Under the pieces are notes generated by a model that was not told the DNA's origin, searched no databases, and saw only the letters and a program-made list of their open reading frames with translations. DNA of 64,000 nt. Origin: Streptomyces spororaveus. Lineage in GTDB: Bacteria > Actinomycetota > Actinomycetes > Streptomycetales > Streptomycetaceae. The stretch is from NCBI RefSeq assembly GCF_016755875.1, contig NZ_BNED01000005.1, forward strand, positions 1,054,001-1,118,000, written 5' to 3'. A program made the position numbers and the translations under genes. Shown here piece after piece: positions 33,967 to 45,228 of the stretch (its first letter is position 1; each line of letters opens with the position of its first letter).

Positions 33967-34682
33967 ATCAGTTCCTGTACGTGGTCTTCCCCTACATCTG
34001 CCTGACGGCCTTCGTCCTGGGACATCTGTGGCGCTACCGCTACGACAAGTTCGGCTGGACCACCCGCTCCTCCCAGCTCTACGAGAACCGGATACTGCGG
34101 ATCGGCAGCCCTCTGTTCCACTTCGGGATCATCGGGGTGTTCTTCGGCCACGTGATCGGGCTGGGCATCCCCAAGTCCTGGACCGAAGCGGTCGGTGTGT
34201 CCGAAGGGCTCTACCACTTCCTGGCCTTTTCGGTCGGTGCGCTGGCGGGGCTGGCCACGGTCGTTGGGATGGTGATCCTGATCTACCGTCGACGCACCGT
34301 GGGCCCGGTCTTCTCAGCCACCACCCGGATGGACAAGGTGATGTACCTCTTCCTCGCCGTGGTGATCTTCCTCGGCCTGTTCAACACGGTGGCGGCCAAC
34401 ATCTTCGAGCACTACGACTACCGGGACGGTGTCTCGGTCTGGTTCCGCGGAATCTTCCGATTCGACCTCCACCCCGAACTCATGGGCGAAGCGCCGCTCG
34501 GCTTCCAGCTCCACGGCCTGTTCGCCATGGCGCTCTTCGCGCTGTGGCCCTTCACACGGCTCGTCCACGTGTTCAGTGCCCCGATCGGGTACTTCACCCG
34601 CCCCTACATCGTCTACCGCAGCCGCGACACCACCCAGCTCGGCAGCCACCAGCCACGTCGCGGCTGGGACCGGGTGGGCTGA
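33963..34682 (+). CDS. narI: respiratory nitrate reductase gamma (cytochrome b) subunit
   Basis: A 239-residue membrane cytochrome b that oxidises quinol and passes electrons to NarH. Five hydrophobic helices are visible, starting FLYVVFPYICLTAFVLGHLW. Heme-ligand histidines are expected in the pairs around GSPLFHFGIIGVFFGHVIGL and FQLHGLFAMALFALWPFTRLVHVF. The YRYDKFGWTTRSSQLYENR loop is a family signature. The last gene of the operon, with no strong terminator hairpin seen right after its stop. Confidence 0.96.
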   Translation: MNQFLYVVFPYICLTAFVLGHLWRYRYDKFGWTTRSSQLYENRILRIGSPLFHFGIIGVFFGHVIGLGIPKSWTEAVGVSEGLYHFLAFSVGALAGLATVVGMVILIYRRRTVGPVFSATTRMDKVMYLFLAVVIFLGLFNTVAANIFEHYDYRDGVSVWFRGIFRFDLHPELMGEAPLGFQLHGLFAMALFALWPFTRLVHVFSAPIGYFTRPYIVYRSRDTTQLGSHQPRRGWDRVG

Positions 34683-35057
34683 CACGGATGGTGGTCAATG
34701 CGCCGGTCCCCGCCACCGGCCAGAACCATCAGCCGGCATGGCCCGCTGCCGGGCATCTGACTCGCGCATCCGAGTGGTCCGTGGACGCCGCGGTCTTCGA
34801 TCTCTCGGGCTCGCCACCCTGCACCCGGGCCGTGGCCGGAGGTGAGGCTGCTGCCGGATCCGCACGACCCGGTTCGCCGGCCACCGTACGACTGACGGTG
34901 ATGATGCGAGTGGCAGTTCTGTTGATGCGTCCGACTCGCCGACTGACAACGCGGACGCTCAAGCGGTCGCCGAAGCCATCGCCGACGCACCGGTGCCTGG
35001 CCGGCCGTATCGACGACACACCCTCGTCATGAACAGAGCCAACGGCGTTGTCCGCTG
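34683..35057. other. region after narI, no gene recognised
   Basis: About 375 bases containing only short shadow frames. One plus-strand stretch reads AQAVAEAIADAPVPG, which may be an eroded protein tail but matches nothing I can name. The right edge is the truncated end of an IS5-type transposase. Confidence 0.35.
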
Positions 35058-35283
35058 CCACGTGCCGTCACGCTGCCACCGGCGGAACAGGTCGTAGACC
35101 CGGTCCCACGGCCCCGTACCGTTCCGGCACGTCCCGCCACGGTGTCCCGGCCCGGGTCCGCCACCGTATGCCGTCAATCAGCTGCCGCCGAGTCCACAAC
35201 CGCGGCCGGCCCGGCTTGCCACCCACCGGCAGCAACGGCTCCAGCCTCGCCCACTGTGCATCCGTCAGATCTCCACGCGCCAC
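35058..35283 (-). mobile_element. IS5-family transposase N-terminal remnant
   Basis: A GTG at 35283 opens RGDLTDAQWARLEPLLPVGG and WTRRQLIDGIRWRTRAGTPW, the standard N-terminal DUF4096 domain of IS5/IS1647-type transposases. One extra C in a C-run near 35113 shifts the frame, after which PWDRVYDLFRRWQRDGTW continues. The DDE domain is missing. The element abuts, and seems to have removed, the start of the adjacent membrane-protein gene. Confidence 0.8.
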
Positions 35284-35286
35284 ACG

Positions 35287-35744
35287 ATGATCACCACCGA
35301 TCAAGATCCATTTTCGCAACACACCCTAATCGCCTGGGTGGTCACCGCCCTCGGCCGCGCCTACATGCTCGGCATCTGGCTTAAGCACGGCGGTGCCCGT
35401 GGCGGCACCAGCCACCTGCCAGTCCCGGTCATCTTCGGCCACTTCGCACTCGCCGCCATCGGCCTCGTCGTGTGGATCGTCTACGTGATCACCGAAAAGC
35501 ACGCGTTGGCCTGGACCGCCTTCGGCCTCCTGCTGCCCGTCGCCCTGCTCGGGTTTGTGATGCTCGCCCGCTGGATCCCCGTCCACCGCGACCGCGCAAC
35601 CGCTGCCGGCCAGAACGCCCCGGCCGAAGGCCACTTCCCGCTCCCTGCCGTCGCGGGACACGGCCTCGCCGCCGTCATGTCCACCATTCGGGGGGGAACG
35701 CCCTGGTTCTGGTCTTGCTAACCGCACTCCGGATGGGTGAGTGA
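35287..35744 (+). pseudogene. small membrane protein, damaged at both ends
   Basis: About 140 codons of a membrane protein with three or four hydrophobic helices (FGHFALAAIGLVVWIVYVIT, TAFGLLLPVALLGFVMLARW). The first dozen residues overlap the antisense start of the IS5 remnant, so the native N-terminus is probably lost. After HFPLPAVAGHGLAAV the frame shifts, and the original C-terminal helix (ALVLVLLTALRMGE) continues in the next frame to a stop at 35744. Function unknown. Confidence 0.55.
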
Positions 35745-35874
35745 CGAGTCCCTTACCTTGACCGGCCTGCCCCACTGTCCCGCACAGCCAACCGAAGGCG
35801 CACACGGGTGCCGTGCCGGCCGGAAGCTGCTGCACTCGATGTATGGGCCATCACCGGACCGACCCTGCAGACGG

Positions 35875-36422
35875 GCCGACGCCGCGGATCGCGCTGATCA
35901 CCTTCGGCCACAGCACCGCGGACCCCGCTCGCTGGCTGGACTCCTCCGGGAAGCCGGCGTTACCGCCGTCGTGGACGCAAGGACCGCTCCCGGCAGCCGC
36001 CGTCACCCGGACCTCTCACGGCAGCGGGTGGGCCAGTGGACGCCCGAAGAGCACATCGCCCACCGGTGGGAGCCGCGCCTGGGCGGCTTCCGCAAACCGC
36101 CGCCGGACTCGCCCGACAGGGCATGGCGCAACGCGTCCTTCCCCGGCATGCCGCTCATACCCGCAGCCCCGAGTTCGTCACCGCCATGGACGCCCTCATG
36201 CACCAAGCGGGCTTGGAGCGCACCGCGGTGATGTGCAGCGAAGCGGTGTGGTGGCGATGCCACCGCCGCCTCATCGCCGACTTCTCCCTCCTGGCCCGAG
36301 GCATGCTCGTCCACCACCTGATGCACGACGGACGCCTCACAGCGCACCATCCGACACCGGGGCTGGCGCTTCGCAGCGACGGCCTCCTTGTGTACGACGA
36401 CGCCGGATCCGTACCACCGTGA
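35875..36422 (+). pseudogene. DUF488 protein gene with at least two frameshifts
   Basis: Three frames together give a DUF488 protein: ALITFGHSTADPARWLD, then REAGVTAVVDARTAPGSRRH with HRWEPRLGGFRKPPPDSPD, then RSPEFVTAMDALMHQAGLER with VMCSEAVWWRCHRRLIADF. Frameshifts fall near 35945 and near 36145. The MCSEAVWWRCHRRLI block matches the intact long-type DUF488 at 14.6-15.2 kb, but other parts differ, so it is a paralogue and not a recent copy. Non-functional. Confidence 0.75.
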
Positions 36423-36429
36423 TCGCGGT

Positions 36430-36864
36430 TCAGGCCCCGGCCCGGCCGGACTCCCCATTCCGGCCGGTCCCGGCAGGCTGGATCCGCATCCCGGGCCGGC
36501 GCCGGTGGACTGTCAGGTACGACAAGCCCCCCTTGCCCGCGACAAGGCCGCGAGTGGAGCCGTGCGGCAGCCAGGTGAGGCTGCCTTCGCTCAGGAGACA
36601 CGGTCCGTCGGAAGTGACCAAGGTGCCGTCTCCCGCCACGACCAACAGGAGTACGTCCAGGTCCGGTTCGGTATGGGTTTCGACGCGCTGCCCGGCCTGG
36701 ATCCGCACGATGTTGGCATCGAGCTGCCGGCCTGGTGCCGACAACCTCCACACCGCGCCGGTCGATGCCGGGCCGAGTTCCTCCAGCGTTCCGGTGTCGA
36801 ACAGAATTCGAGGCACCGGCGCCCCATCGACCGGGTTCGAGAAGTCGCCGTCCGCCACAGTCAT
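36430..36864 (-). CDS. cupin-domain protein
   Basis: A 144-residue cupin. A beta-barrel core is suggested by IVRIQAGQRVETHTEPDLDV (motif 1, HxE-like) and CLLSEGSLTWLPHGSTRGLV (motif 2 with a histidine). The C-terminal tail is basic. ATG 36864 gives an N-terminus consistent with the domain, and an overlapping GTG at 36867 is possible. No partner gene is obvious, and GAPDH is 200 bases upstream on the same strand, so cotranscription is conceivable. Ligand unknown. Confidence 0.7.
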   Translation of the reverse strand: MTVADGDFSNPVDGAPVPRILFDTGTLEELGPASTGAVWRLSAPGRQLDANIVRIQAGQRVETHTEPDLDVLLLVVAGDGTLVTSDGPCLLSEGSLTWLPHGSTRGLVAGKGGLSYLTVHRRRPGMRIQPAGTGRNGESGRAGA

Positions 36865-37072
36865 CACCGCTACGCCTTGCCTTGTTCCTCGCCGGTGGTC
36901 CGGTGCTCTGCCAAGGGAACGCCCGAAGCCGCCCGTCCGTAACGCACGCCGCACGATCGCTGTCTCTTTCGCGCCCGGATTGTTTGACTGACAAGGACCT
37001 GCGCTGCGCTCCGACATGCGTCTGGCGGTCTGCACCAGGGGCTGCCGTCGGGCACGGTGACCGCCTGGGTGG

Positions 37073-38086
37073 TCATGATCTCCGTGGTGAAGTGACGCCG
37101 AGCACGGTGAGTGCCTCGCGGACCATCTGGTGAGTGAAGCCCCACTCGTTGTCGTACCAGCTCATGATCTTCACCAGGGTGCCGTCCACGACCCGGGTCA
37201 TCCCCGCGTCGACGACGGAGGCCCGGGAGTCACCGATGATGTCGCTGGAGACAATCGGCTCGTCCGAGACGCCGAGGATGCCGCGGTAGCGCTCGGTAGC
37301 CGCCTCCGCACGGAAGAGGTCGTTCACTTCCTCGGCGGACGTCGGGCGGGCGGTGACGAACACAATGTCGGCGATCGATCCGACTGGGATCGGGACTCGG
37401 AGCGCCAGGCCGTCGAAGCGCCCGGTCAGCTCCGGAAGTGCCTTGGTGGTCGCGAGCGCGGCGCCGGTGGAGGCGGGAAGCATGTTGGCTGCCCCGGCCC
37501 GGCCGCGCCGGAAGTCCTTGCTGGGCCCGTCGATGAGCTGCTGGGTGGAGGTGTAGGCGTGGACTGTGGTCATCACGGCGCGCTCCACGCCGATTCGGCG
37601 GTCCATGACCTCCGCCACCGGTGTGATGCAGTTGGTCGTGCAGCTCGCGCAGGAGATGATCTGCTGTCCGGCCGGAAAGTCGCTCACGCCGTGGACCACG
37701 GTGGCGACCGTCTCGGTCCGGGCGGGCGCTGAGAGGATCACGAATCGTGCGCCTGCGGACAGGTGCCGGGCCAGTTCCTCCTCGCGCCGGAAGGCACCCG
37801 TGCACTCCAGGACGAGGTCGATGCCCAGGTCGTGCCACGGCAGCTCGGCCGGGTCGCGGCGGCTGTACAGCGGGACGGTGTGGCCGTCGACGACCAGCGC
37901 GTCACCGGCAGCGGTGACGGACTTTCCGTAGCGTCCGTAGACGGTGTCGTGGGTGAGAAGGTAGGCCAGGTTCTCGGCGGGGACCAGGTCGTTGACCGCA
38001 GCCACCTCAACCCCGTCAAGGTCGTGGAGAATCTTGAACGCGGCCCGTCCGATACGTCCGAGCCCGTTGATTGCGATCTTCGCCAT
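37073..38086 (-). CDS. gap: glyceraldehyde-3-phosphate dehydrogenase, type I
   Basis: A 337-residue GAPDH, which oxidises glyceraldehyde 3-phosphate to 1,3-bisphosphoglycerate with NAD(P)+. The nucleotide site AINGLGRIGRAAFKIL is at the N-terminus. The catalytic cysteine is in SCASCTTNCITPVAEVM, the partner histidine follows in TTVHAYTSTQQLIDG, and the C-terminal WYDNEWGFTHQMV closes the domain. GGAAGGTG lies about nine bases before ATG 38086. Streptomycetes carry a housekeeping gap elsewhere, so this is probably a stress-island paralogue. Confidence 0.93.
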   Translation of the reverse strand: MAKIAINGLGRIGRAAFKILHDLDGVEVAAVNDLVPAENLAYLLTHDTVYGRYGKSVTAAGDALVVDGHTVPLYSRRDPAELPWHDLGIDLVLECTGAFRREEELARHLSAGARFVILSAPARTETVATVVHGVSDFPAGQQIISCASCTTNCITPVAEVMDRRIGVERAVMTTVHAYTSTQQLIDGPSKDFRRGRAGAANMLPASTGAALATTKALPELTGRFDGLALRVPIPVGSIADIVFVTARPTSAEEVNDLFRAEAATERYRGILGVSDEPIVSSDIIGDSRASVVDAGMTRVVDGTLVKIMSWYDNEWGFTHQMVREALTVLGVTSPRRS

Positions 38087-38508
38087 CTGGCATCACCTTC
38101 CATCCGTTTCCGGGCACATGCGGACGAGGCCTGGATCCGTCCTATCACCTCCCCGCTCCGCGCGCAGGCGACGTGGGCCCGGCCGAGGCCGCTGCATAGC
38201 CCTGCCCGCGGGCTGCGGATTCGCACCATTTGCGGGCCGGGTGCGCGCGGTCGAGACTGAGCATGGTTGGTTCCGTTCCATCCCAGGGCGGGTATTGCCC
38301 CTGCCGGTTGCCTCTGGCCTGTCGATGAGGCGGAACGACGCCCGGACGAAGAGTGCCCTAGGTGAGAGCGAAAGCTGCCGGCGAGCCGGCAAATGCGCGA
38401 GTCCCGGGACGGGCGGCCGATCCGGGCGCGGACCCGCACAGCGACGCGCGGTGGACTCACAATCCGCTCCGAGCTAGCTCCGCCGATCCGTACTAAGGAG
38501 GCAGGCCC
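38087..38508. other. divergent promoter region between gap and acnA
   Basis: About 420 bases between divergently transcribed gap and acnA. No further gene is seen. AAGGAGGC lies just before the acnA start as its ribosome-binding site. No convincing palindromic operator was found by eye. Confidence 0.45.
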
Positions 38509-41283
<2,775 letters not shown>

Positions 41284-41502
41284 CACCGCGCCGAGAGCCG
41301 CACCGCGGGCTTCCCGAAACATTGACACCACAAATCCGCCCATGAACGGCATCCACGCCTTAACGGCCGCCTTCTGGCGGGTCGGCAGCGATGCCGTCGC
41401 CCGCCTCCGCGGCCGGTGCAAGGGGTGCAGTCGAAGCGAGACGCAGGAGGACCCGAGGGACGCACCGTGCGCCGCATCCGGAACCTGAGCCGGTTGAGAA
41501 CG

Positions 41503-41620
41503 TTGAGCCTGGAGTACGGTGCACCTACGGCTCACCAGCCGCGACCCTGGCCAGGTAGCCCTGGGAGGCGTACGCCAAAGCGCAAGGACTGTGCGCCGCG
41601 CGATTGGGCCGCCAAGGGGC
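41503..41620 (+). pseudogene. aconitase relic with internal deletions
   Basis: Short blocks match acnA in order. TTGAGCCTGGAGTACGG (41503) corresponds to the MSPEYG region. CTACGGCTCACC through CCAAAGCGCAAGGACT corresponds to the [20 protein letters not shown] region. CGATTGGGCCGCCAAGGGG (41601) corresponds to the RDWAAKG region near the C-terminus. The first two blocks are separated by deletion of about 50 bases, and the last two by about 1.4 kb, relative to acnA. It looks like the skeleton of a second aconitase gene. Confidence 0.65.
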
Positions 41621-41643
41621 TTGTGCCGCTGACGAGCCCCGCC

Positions 41644-42114
41644 TCACTCGGCCTGTGTCCGGGAGTCCGTCACCTCGACGTTCCCACGAACGATGACGAC
41701 CGGACATGTGGCGTGCAGCGCGCACTGCTGGCTCACGGAGCCCAGCAGCGTTCGACGGAATCCGCCCATGCCCCGGCTGCCCACCACGAGGGCCTCGGCC
41801 CCCTCCGCCTCACTGAGCAGCACCTCGACGGGATGGCCTTTCACCAGACGCTTTCGTACCTGGGCGGCGCCGGACTCGCCGAGAACCTGGTGCACCTGGT
41901 TGAGGAGGCCCCGCTCGGCGATGGTTCTGTCGAAAGTGGGGTCCACCGCGGGCGCGGACCACCCGTACGCCCAGGGCGGCTCCCAGGCAGCCACTGCCAC
42001 CACACCACCGCCGGTCAGCTCGGCATACTGAACCGCCCACCGAAGCGCGGCATGCGACGAAGGCGACCCGTCGATACCCACCACGACGCGCAAGGCGGCA
42101 TCCTGCATCCCCAT
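41644..42114 (-). CDS. universal stress protein, single UspA domain
   Basis: A 156-residue USP. It opens VVVGIDGSPSSHAALRWAVQ and carries the nucleotide-binding loop VVGSRGMGGFRRTLLGSVSQ, then HATCPVVIVRG. The motif is complete, so ATP binding is likely. ATG 42114 has GAAGGGG nearby, and ATG 42108 is an alternative. Third USP gene of the window. It is flanked by the aconitase relic and a truncated ATPase. Confidence 0.88.
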   Translation of the reverse strand: MGMQDAALRVVVGIDGSPSSHAALRWAVQYAELTGGGVVAVAAWEPPWAYGWSAPAVDPTFDRTIAERGLLNQVHQVLGESGAAQVRKRLVKGHPVEVLLSEAEGAEALVVGSRGMGGFRRTLLGSVSQQCALHATCPVVIVRGNVEVTDSRTQAE

Positions 42115-42372
42115 GATATTTGCCCCTTCTGCTCAGATATGTGTCCACACTGTGCGACACGCAGGCAATTCGCCATACAACCGCAGCCGACAGGTACACC
42201 CCCGCCGATCCGGCGAGTGGGTAGGAGTCGGTTCCGGTCGGCGTGTCCAGCCGGTCGCCGGTCGCGACGCAGCACCCTGAGCAGGTCGATACGCTGCGAA
42301 TCCCGTGATCGCATCACGAGGCCTGCGCGCCCACCATCGGCCAACGGCTGAGCGGTCAAAGAAGCCGACGGA

Positions 42373-43812
42373 TCACTGTGCTCCGGCGGGCGGCGGCTGC
42401 ATGGTCTGTGAGCGCGTGCGACGGCGGGTACGGGACCGCAGCACCGTCTTGACCAGCTCGCCGGCCCACAGGATGGTCGAGCCGACGGCTGCGCATACAA
42501 GCCACTGGCTGGAGGTCAGGTTGGTCGTGGTGAAGAAGCCGTGCAGGGCGTCCATCTCGACAATGAGGACCAGCAGCACGATCACAGCTGCACCGGCGAC
42601 GAACATGGAGGGGTTCTCCAGTGTCCGCCTGCTGAAGACGCTGTGTGTGTCGTGCCGGACGTTGAGCAGGTTGTAGACCTGGAAGAAGACGAAGGTGACG
42701 AAGGTCATGGTGCCCGCGACGGTGGCTTGTCCCGGTTCCGCCTCCGGGCCTGGGGCCCATTTCAGCACCGCGAGGGTGCCTGCCGCCATGACCGTGCTGG
42801 TCAGCAGGATCCGGGCAAGCCTCTTTCTGCTGAGGATGGGTTCGCCGGTCGGGCGTGGGGGCTTGCTCATCGCGTCCGGGCTGACCGGGTCGACTCCGAG
42901 GGACATCGCCGGCGGGCCGTCCATCACCAGGTTGACGAACAGGATCTGCAGCGCCGTGAACGGTGCGCCCCCCGCCAGGCCGGTCAGTGAGCTCACCAGG
43001 AACGTGGTCACGAAGCCCAAGGCCGTCGAGACCTGGAAGCGGACGAACTTCACGACGTTGTCGTAGATGCCCCGGCCCTCGCGGACGGCGGCCACGATGG
43101 TCGCGAAGTTGTCGTCGGTCAGGACCATCGTCGAGGCTTCCTTGGTCACCTCCGTCCCGGTGACGCCCATCGCCACCCCGATGTCGGCCCTGCGCAGCGC
43201 GGGTGCGTCGTTGACTCCGTCGCCGGTCATGGCGACCACGTCCCCGCGGGCCTGCAGAGCCCGTACGATCCGGATCTTGTGCTCCGGCGATACGCGGGCG
43301 ACCACCCCCACTTCGTCGAGCCGGCCGGGCAGGGCGTCGTCGCCGATCTGGTCCAGGTCGGCGCCGGTGATGGCCTTCCCCGGGATGCCGAGTTCACCGG
43401 CGATGGCTCCGGCGGTCATCGCGTGGTCACCGGTGATCATCCGGACTCGGATCCCGGCGTCGCGGCACTCGGCGATCGCCGTGCGCGCCTCCGTGCGTGG
43501 TGGGTCGACGATGCCGACCAGGGCCAGCAGCACCACCCGGTCCAGTAGTTCCTTCGGGTCCTGGGGAGCCTGGAAGTCCTCGGCCGGGAAGTCTTCCGTC
43601 CCCAGGGCCAGCACCCGCATGCCCTGTCCGGCCAAGGCGCTGTTGGCCTTCTCGTAGCGCTGCCGGGCTTCCTGGTCGAACGGCAGGATCGTCTCTCCGC
43701 CGAGATGCCGGTCCGCGCGGTCGGCCAGCACATCGGGGGCACCCTTGACGAAGCACCGGATCACATCGCGGCCGGTGTCATCGGTCCAGTCGTGGAAGGT
43801 CGCCATGAACTT
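42373..43812 (-). pseudogene. P-type cation ATPase, 5'-truncated
   Basis: The C-terminal half of a P2-type (calcium-like) cation pump. It begins inside the nucleotide-binding domain at FMATFHDWTDD with FVKGAPDVL. It has the hinge MTGDGVNDAPALRRADIGVA and the last six membrane helices, starting FVRFQVSTALGFVTTFLVSS. The transmembrane helices before the phosphorylation domain, the actuator domain and the phosphorylated aspartate of DKTGT are all missing. At its upstream edge (about 43812) the sequence changes directly to an UppP gene tail on the opposite strand. A start codon remains available, so a fragment could be translated, but it cannot pump. Confidence 0.85.
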
Positions 43813-43813
43813 G

Positions 43814-43942
43814 TTCATGAAGTTCATCACAACGAAGTCCTTCATGCCGTTCGTGATCTACCGGATCCTGCTCGGCATCCTGCTGTTCGTGCTGGTGGGA
43901 GCCGGTGTGCTCAGCCCGCACGCGAGCGAATCCGGCGGCTGA
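43814..43942 (+). pseudogene. UppP (BacA) C-terminal fragment
   Basis: Forty-three codons ending at TGA 43942 read FMKFITTKSFMPFVIYRILL and LVGAGVLSPHA, the last membrane helix and tail of undecaprenyl-diphosphatase UppP, a membrane enzyme that recycles the cell-wall lipid carrier. Everything before this helix is gone, replaced by the antisense P-type ATPase. The junction lies within a stretch where both genes would read CATGAA-TT, suggesting joining at microhomology. Confidence 0.65.
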
Positions 43943-44009
43943 ACCAGGGCCGTACAGGTAGCGCCATCTAGCATTTCCTAGCGCCTGATTGCAGCACCAC
44001 GCCATGATC

Positions 44010-44041
44010 ATCTCCCACTTGTCTCCCACTCATCTCCCACC
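44010..44041. repeat. three tandem copies of an 11-base TCTCCCACt unit
   Basis: TCTCCCACT occurs at 44011 and 44022 and TCTCCCACC at 44033, spaced exactly 11 bases. They lie between the UppP fragment and the terminator hairpin. An 11-base period places the units on about the same helix face. Function unknown. It may be an integration or regulatory site. Confidence 0.45.
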
Positions 44042-44098
44042 AGGGAGCCGGGATACGCCCCACTAGGACGCGTGCGTCCGCAAAGTAGGGGATGACGC

Positions 44099-44130
44099 GG
44101 AAGGGCCCGCACGGCAGTGCGGGCCCTTCC
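44099..44130. terminator. strong GC-rich hairpin terminator
   Basis: GGAAGGGCCCGCA (44099-44111) is exactly complementary to TGCGGGCCCTTCC (44118-44130) around a six-base loop. There is no long T-run, as is common for Streptomyces terminators. It lies about 155 bases after the UppP fragment stop, so it may once have ended that transcript. Confidence 0.65.
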
Positions 44131-44171
44131 GTACAGAGGGTGGAGCGGGTCAGCTGAGGTTCATGTCCGGC

Positions 44172-44555
44172 CTAGTACTGCAACGGTCTTTGGGTTGGCT
44201 GGTTGGCAGCTTCCGGTGGTGTGTGGCCGCGTCGTTTGTAGTGGCTGATGCGGGCCTGGAACTGTCGTCTGCGGCGCCAGTGTGACCAGTGCAGGACGTG
44301 CTGGACAGGTGATGGTCGGCGGTGGCTGAGGCGGGTGATCAGGCGTCGGATTTCGGGGAGAGTGAGGGGTGTGAGCTGGGAGGATCCGTCTCTGCTTTCC
44401 CGGTATCCAACGCTCGGGCCCGCAGGACGGTGAGGCATGCATGGGCGGCATGGCCAGGGTGATGTGGCGGTGCCAGCCGGCGTAGCGGCGGACCTGGTAG
44501 TCGTCCAGGCCGCATTCCTGCTTCGCAGTCTGGAAGCATTCCTCGATGGCCCAGC
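44172..44555 (-). mobile_element. IS701-type transposase C-terminal remnant
   Basis: Frames on the minus strand give [20 protein letters not shown], a tryptophan/arginine-rich stretch, [17 protein letters not shown], then [20 protein letters not shown] and [20 protein letters not shown]. This is the C-terminal third of an IS701-family DDE transposase. Several frameshifts separate the blocks and the N-terminal two thirds are missing. Confidence 0.65.
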
Positions 44556-44696
44556 GGCTGCCCGGATCCAGTTCCGCAGCGTCTCGGTGTTCACCCCAAG
44601 ATCAGCCGCGACCGGCTTGACCGTCGCTCCTGGCCTCGACCGGTACAACGCGACCGCGTCCGCCTTGAACTCGACGGGATAGTGCTTCATCCCCAT
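44556..44696 (-). mobile_element. IS3-family orfA N-terminal remnant
   Basis: Forty-seven codons starting MGMKHYPVEFKADAVALYRS and reaching [15 protein letters not shown] form the helix-turn-helix start of an IS3-type OrfA. The frame then runs into the IS701 remnant. Only this piece of the element survives. Confidence 0.7.
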
Positions 44697-44699
44697 TCC

Positions 44700-45228
44700 G
44701 CGGGCCGGATCGGTCACCAGCAACATTCCAAAGCGGTATCCGCAGGCGGGAGGGGGCTGGCGATGGAGGCACGGGGACGGAGCGCGGCCAGCTTGTACGC
44801 GGCAGCTCTGCGCGAGGCGCGCACCGTTTTCGGCACCGCCGGCGGGAGCCTGGACGGGGGCGTAAGCGGCCGGTACGTCGACCGTGGACGGGCTCGCTGC
44901 TTCGACCGGGCGGATGTAGGCGGTGGCGCGGCGCGGAAACTGGGCGTCGCCGGGTTTCGCGCCGGCATTTCCCGCGCACGCGCCAAGGCTGCGGAGCAGC
45001 CGAGCGGGGACGCCCACCCCGGGGCTCGAGCAACGCACGGATCCGGCTGGCGGTCGGGCCGCAGACTTCTGCGAACGAGAGCGCCGCCTTGAGGTGTGTC
45101 GGCAAACGGGTCCTGCAGCTGGAGGGTACGAAGATGGCGCTTACTTTGGCGGGGATAGTCTGACTACGCGACCCGTGTCGATGCCCGAAGGACTGGTCGG
45201 GTGGTGCGCTGTCGAGGGAGGTGGTCCC
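44700..45228. other. gap before the TRAP locus, no gene recognised
   Basis: Roughly 530 bases of GC-rich sequence with only shadow frames. It separates IS debris from the first TAXI binding-protein gene and should hold that gene's promoter. GGAGG lies just before 45229. Confidence 0.4.
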
